From contig DUOL01000021.1 of NCBI GenBank assembly GCA_012838875.1, positions 1-7,479 of the forward strand: 7,479 nucleotides of DNA, given 5' to 3'. The position numbers and the translations under genes are program-made. The stretch comes from Bacteroidales bacterium. GTDB taxonomy: Bacteria > Bacteroidota > Bacteroidia > Bacteroidales > WCHB1-69. This document shows, piece after piece, positions 6,432 to 7,479 of this stretch (positions within the stretch are counted from its first letter, which is position 1; each line of letters opens with the position of its first letter). The notes under the pieces are model-generated. The model did not search any database. It was not told the DNA's origin and was given only the letters and a program-made list of their open reading frames with translations.

Positions 6432-6443
6432 AAAACATGTTTT
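6432..6443 (+). promoter_or_regulatory. 12-base palindrome in the gap promoter
   Basis: AAAACATGTTTT is a perfect palindrome centred between 6437 and 6438. It ends 9 bases before the candidate -7 box, which is where the promoter spacer would be. A repressor bound here would block transcription of gap, so it is a candidate operator. There is no evidence for the regulator. Confidence 0.3.
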
Positions 6444-6450
6444 AGAATTT

Positions 6451-6490
6451 ATTATCTTTGCATGTTTATTATCTAAATATATAATTATCT
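6451..6490 (+). repeat. Heptamer ATTATCT repeated three times in the gap promoter and leader
   Basis: ATTATCT occurs at 6451-6457, 6468-6474 and 6484-6490, a spacing of 17 and then 16 bases. The first two copies extend to the 10-mer TTTATTATCT, and the last two share ATTATCTAAA. The first copy overlaps the -7 box and the others fall in the presumed 5' leader. It may be a set of regulator binding sites or only AT-rich sequence. Confidence 0.45.
6453..6460 (+). promoter_or_regulatory. Candidate Bacteroidota -7 box for gap
   Basis: TATCTTTG followed by CA is an excellent match to the TAnnTTTG -7 element of the Bacteroidota primary sigma factor. Transcription would start near 6466 and give a leader of about 40 bases to the gap ATG. 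I see no clear -33 TTTG at the normal distance. A strong promoter is expected for a highly expressed glycolytic gene. Confidence 0.6.
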
Positions 6491-6505
6491 AAAAATTAAT
6501 AGATT

Positions 6506-7479
6506 ATGGAAAAAATTAAAGTTGGAATTAATGGTTTTGGAAGAATTGGACGTTTAGTTTTCCGTGCTTCTTTAGAAAGAGAAAACTTGGAAGTTGTTGC
6601 AATTAATGACTTACTTGATGTTAGCTATATGGCTTATATGCTTAAGTATGATACGGTACACGGTAATTTTAAAGGTGAAGTAGAGATTGACGGTGATAAT
6701 CTTATAGTGGATGGTAGAAAAATAAGAATAACTGCTGAAAAAGATCCGCTAAATTTAAGATGGGACGAGGTCGGCGTTGAGTATGTTGTAGAATCAACAG
6801 GACTATTCTTGACGAAAGAGACGGCGGCGAAGCATCTCCAAGCCGGCGCAAAACGTGTCGTGTTATCCGCTCCGTCAAAAGACGACACCCCAATGTTTGT
6901 AATGGGTGTTAATCATCTGGAGTATGCAGGGCAACCTATCGTTTCTAATGCATCTTGTACTACGAACTGCTTAGCACCGTTAACGAAAGTTATTCACGAA
7001 AATTTCGGATTACTGGAAGGATTGATGACAACCGTACATGCTATGACAGCAACACAAAAAACAGTTGACGGTCCGTCATTAAAAGACTGGCGTGCCGGGC
7101 GTGCAGCTTCGGGAAATATCATTCCCTCTACGACAGGTGCAGCAAAAGCTGTTACTAAGGTTATTCCTTCACTGAAAGGAAAATTGACAGGTATGTCATT
7201 TCGTGTACCTACATTGAACGTCTCTGTAGTAGATTTAACTTGTAAATTGGAACGTAGCACAACATACAACGATATTAAAGCCGCAGTTAAACAAGCAGCC
7301 GAAAATGAACTAAAAGGTATTCTCGGATATACCGAAGATCATGTTGTCTCTACCGATTTTATCGGAGACCCCAGAATTTCTATTTTCGATGCCGAAGCGG
7401 GAATTATGCTCAATCCTACCTTTGTTAAGCTAATAGCATGGTACGATAACGAGTGGGGATATTCCAATAAGGTACTTGA
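6506..7479 (+). CDS. gap: Glyceraldehyde-3-phosphate dehydrogenase, phosphorylating (3' end cut by window edge)
   Basis: The open frame runs from the ATG at 6506 to the window edge without a stop: 324 complete codons plus two bases. The family is about 333-336 residues, so only the last few are missing. The N-terminal Rossmann fold shows 'KVGINGFGRIGRLVFRA' (5-21), and 'AINDLLD' (32-38) places an acidic residue where NAD is usually preferred over NADP. The active site is 'SNASCTTNCLAPL' (147-159) with nucleophile C151, and H178 is in 'TTVHAMTATQK'. 'ASGNIIPSTTGAAKAV' and the C-terminal 'WYDNEWGYSNKV' are also diagnostic. The cytoplasmic enzyme converts glyceraldehyde 3-phosphate, phosphate and NAD to 1,3-bisphosphoglycerate in glycolysis, reversibly. 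It is divergent from the peptidase gene and has its own candidate promoter. The trailing bases TGA at 7477-7479 are not in frame and are not the stop. Confidence 0.97.
   Translation, partial: MEKIKVGINGFGRIGRLVFRASLERENLEVVAINDLLDVSYMAYMLKYDTVHGNFKGEVEIDGDNLIVDGRKIRITAEKDPLNLRWDEVGVEYVVESTGLFLTKETAAKHLQAGAKRVVLSAPSKDDTPMFVMGVNHLEYAGQPIVSNASCTTNCLAPLTKVIHENFGLLEGLMTTVHAMTATQKTVDGPSLKDWRAGRAASGNIIPSTTGAAKAVTKVIPSLKGKLTGMSFRVPTLNVSVVDLTCKLERSTTYNDIKAAVKQAAENELKGILGYTEDHVVSTDFIGDPRISIFDAEAGIMLNPTFVKLIAWYDNEWGYSNKVL

Noticed and set aside
6634..7269. Three minus-strand open frames inside gap
   Set aside because: All are antisense to a nearly complete and highly conserved GAPDH and show no motif.
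6506..7479. Possible frameshift in gap, since 974 bases is not a multiple of three and the window ends in TGA
   Set aside because: Reading from 6506 gives continuous GAPDH sequence through WYDNEWGYSNKV. The last two bases start the next codon, so the gene is simply cut by the window edge.

Overview
The window looks like AT-rich chromosomal DNA from a member of the Bacteroidota. Three things point there. Its best promoter candidates fit the phylum's TAnnTTTG -7 box rather than the E. coli -10 box, and strong Shine-Dalgarno sequences are absent. The protein families are typical of the phylum: a split transketolase, an ECF sigma factor followed by a membrane protein with an 'FKVPDNYF' motif and a small periplasmic sensor, and an exported M28 peptidase. 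The sequence alone does not let me choose between Bacteroidales and Flavobacteriales. I see no insertion sequence, phage gene, CRISPR array, tRNA or rRNA.

Layout: (1) 1-214, minus strand, the 5' end of a SulP-family anion transporter gene that runs off the left edge. (2) 215-338, a divergent promoter region. (3) 339-4958, six plus-strand genes with gaps of 18, 59, 9, 32 and 11 bases and no visible internal terminator, so possibly one operon: transketolase C-terminal subunit, ECF sigma factor, single-pass membrane protein (putative anti-sigma factor), periplasmic Spy/CpxP-like sensor, polysaccharide flippase (probable TTG start) and dUTPase (dut). (4) 4985-6307, minus strand, a secreted M28 zinc peptidase that converges on dut across only 26 bases. 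(5) 6308-6505, a divergent regulatory region with a good -7 box, a 12-base palindrome and a threefold repeated heptamer. (6) 6506-7479, plus strand, glyceraldehyde-3-phosphate dehydrogenase, complete except for its last few residues, which lie beyond the right edge.

How the genes fit together: transketolase and GAPDH are central carbon metabolism, dut guards against uracil in DNA, and the flippase exports a lipid-linked glycan unit. The most interesting part is the three-gene block 1311-3001. Its order (sigma factor, one-helix membrane protein with a short cytoplasmic tail, periplasmic helical sensor) parallels the logic of the CnrH-CnrY-CnrX system, and it may be an envelope-sensing transmembrane signalling module. 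The pairing is inferred from gene order and protein architecture, not proven.
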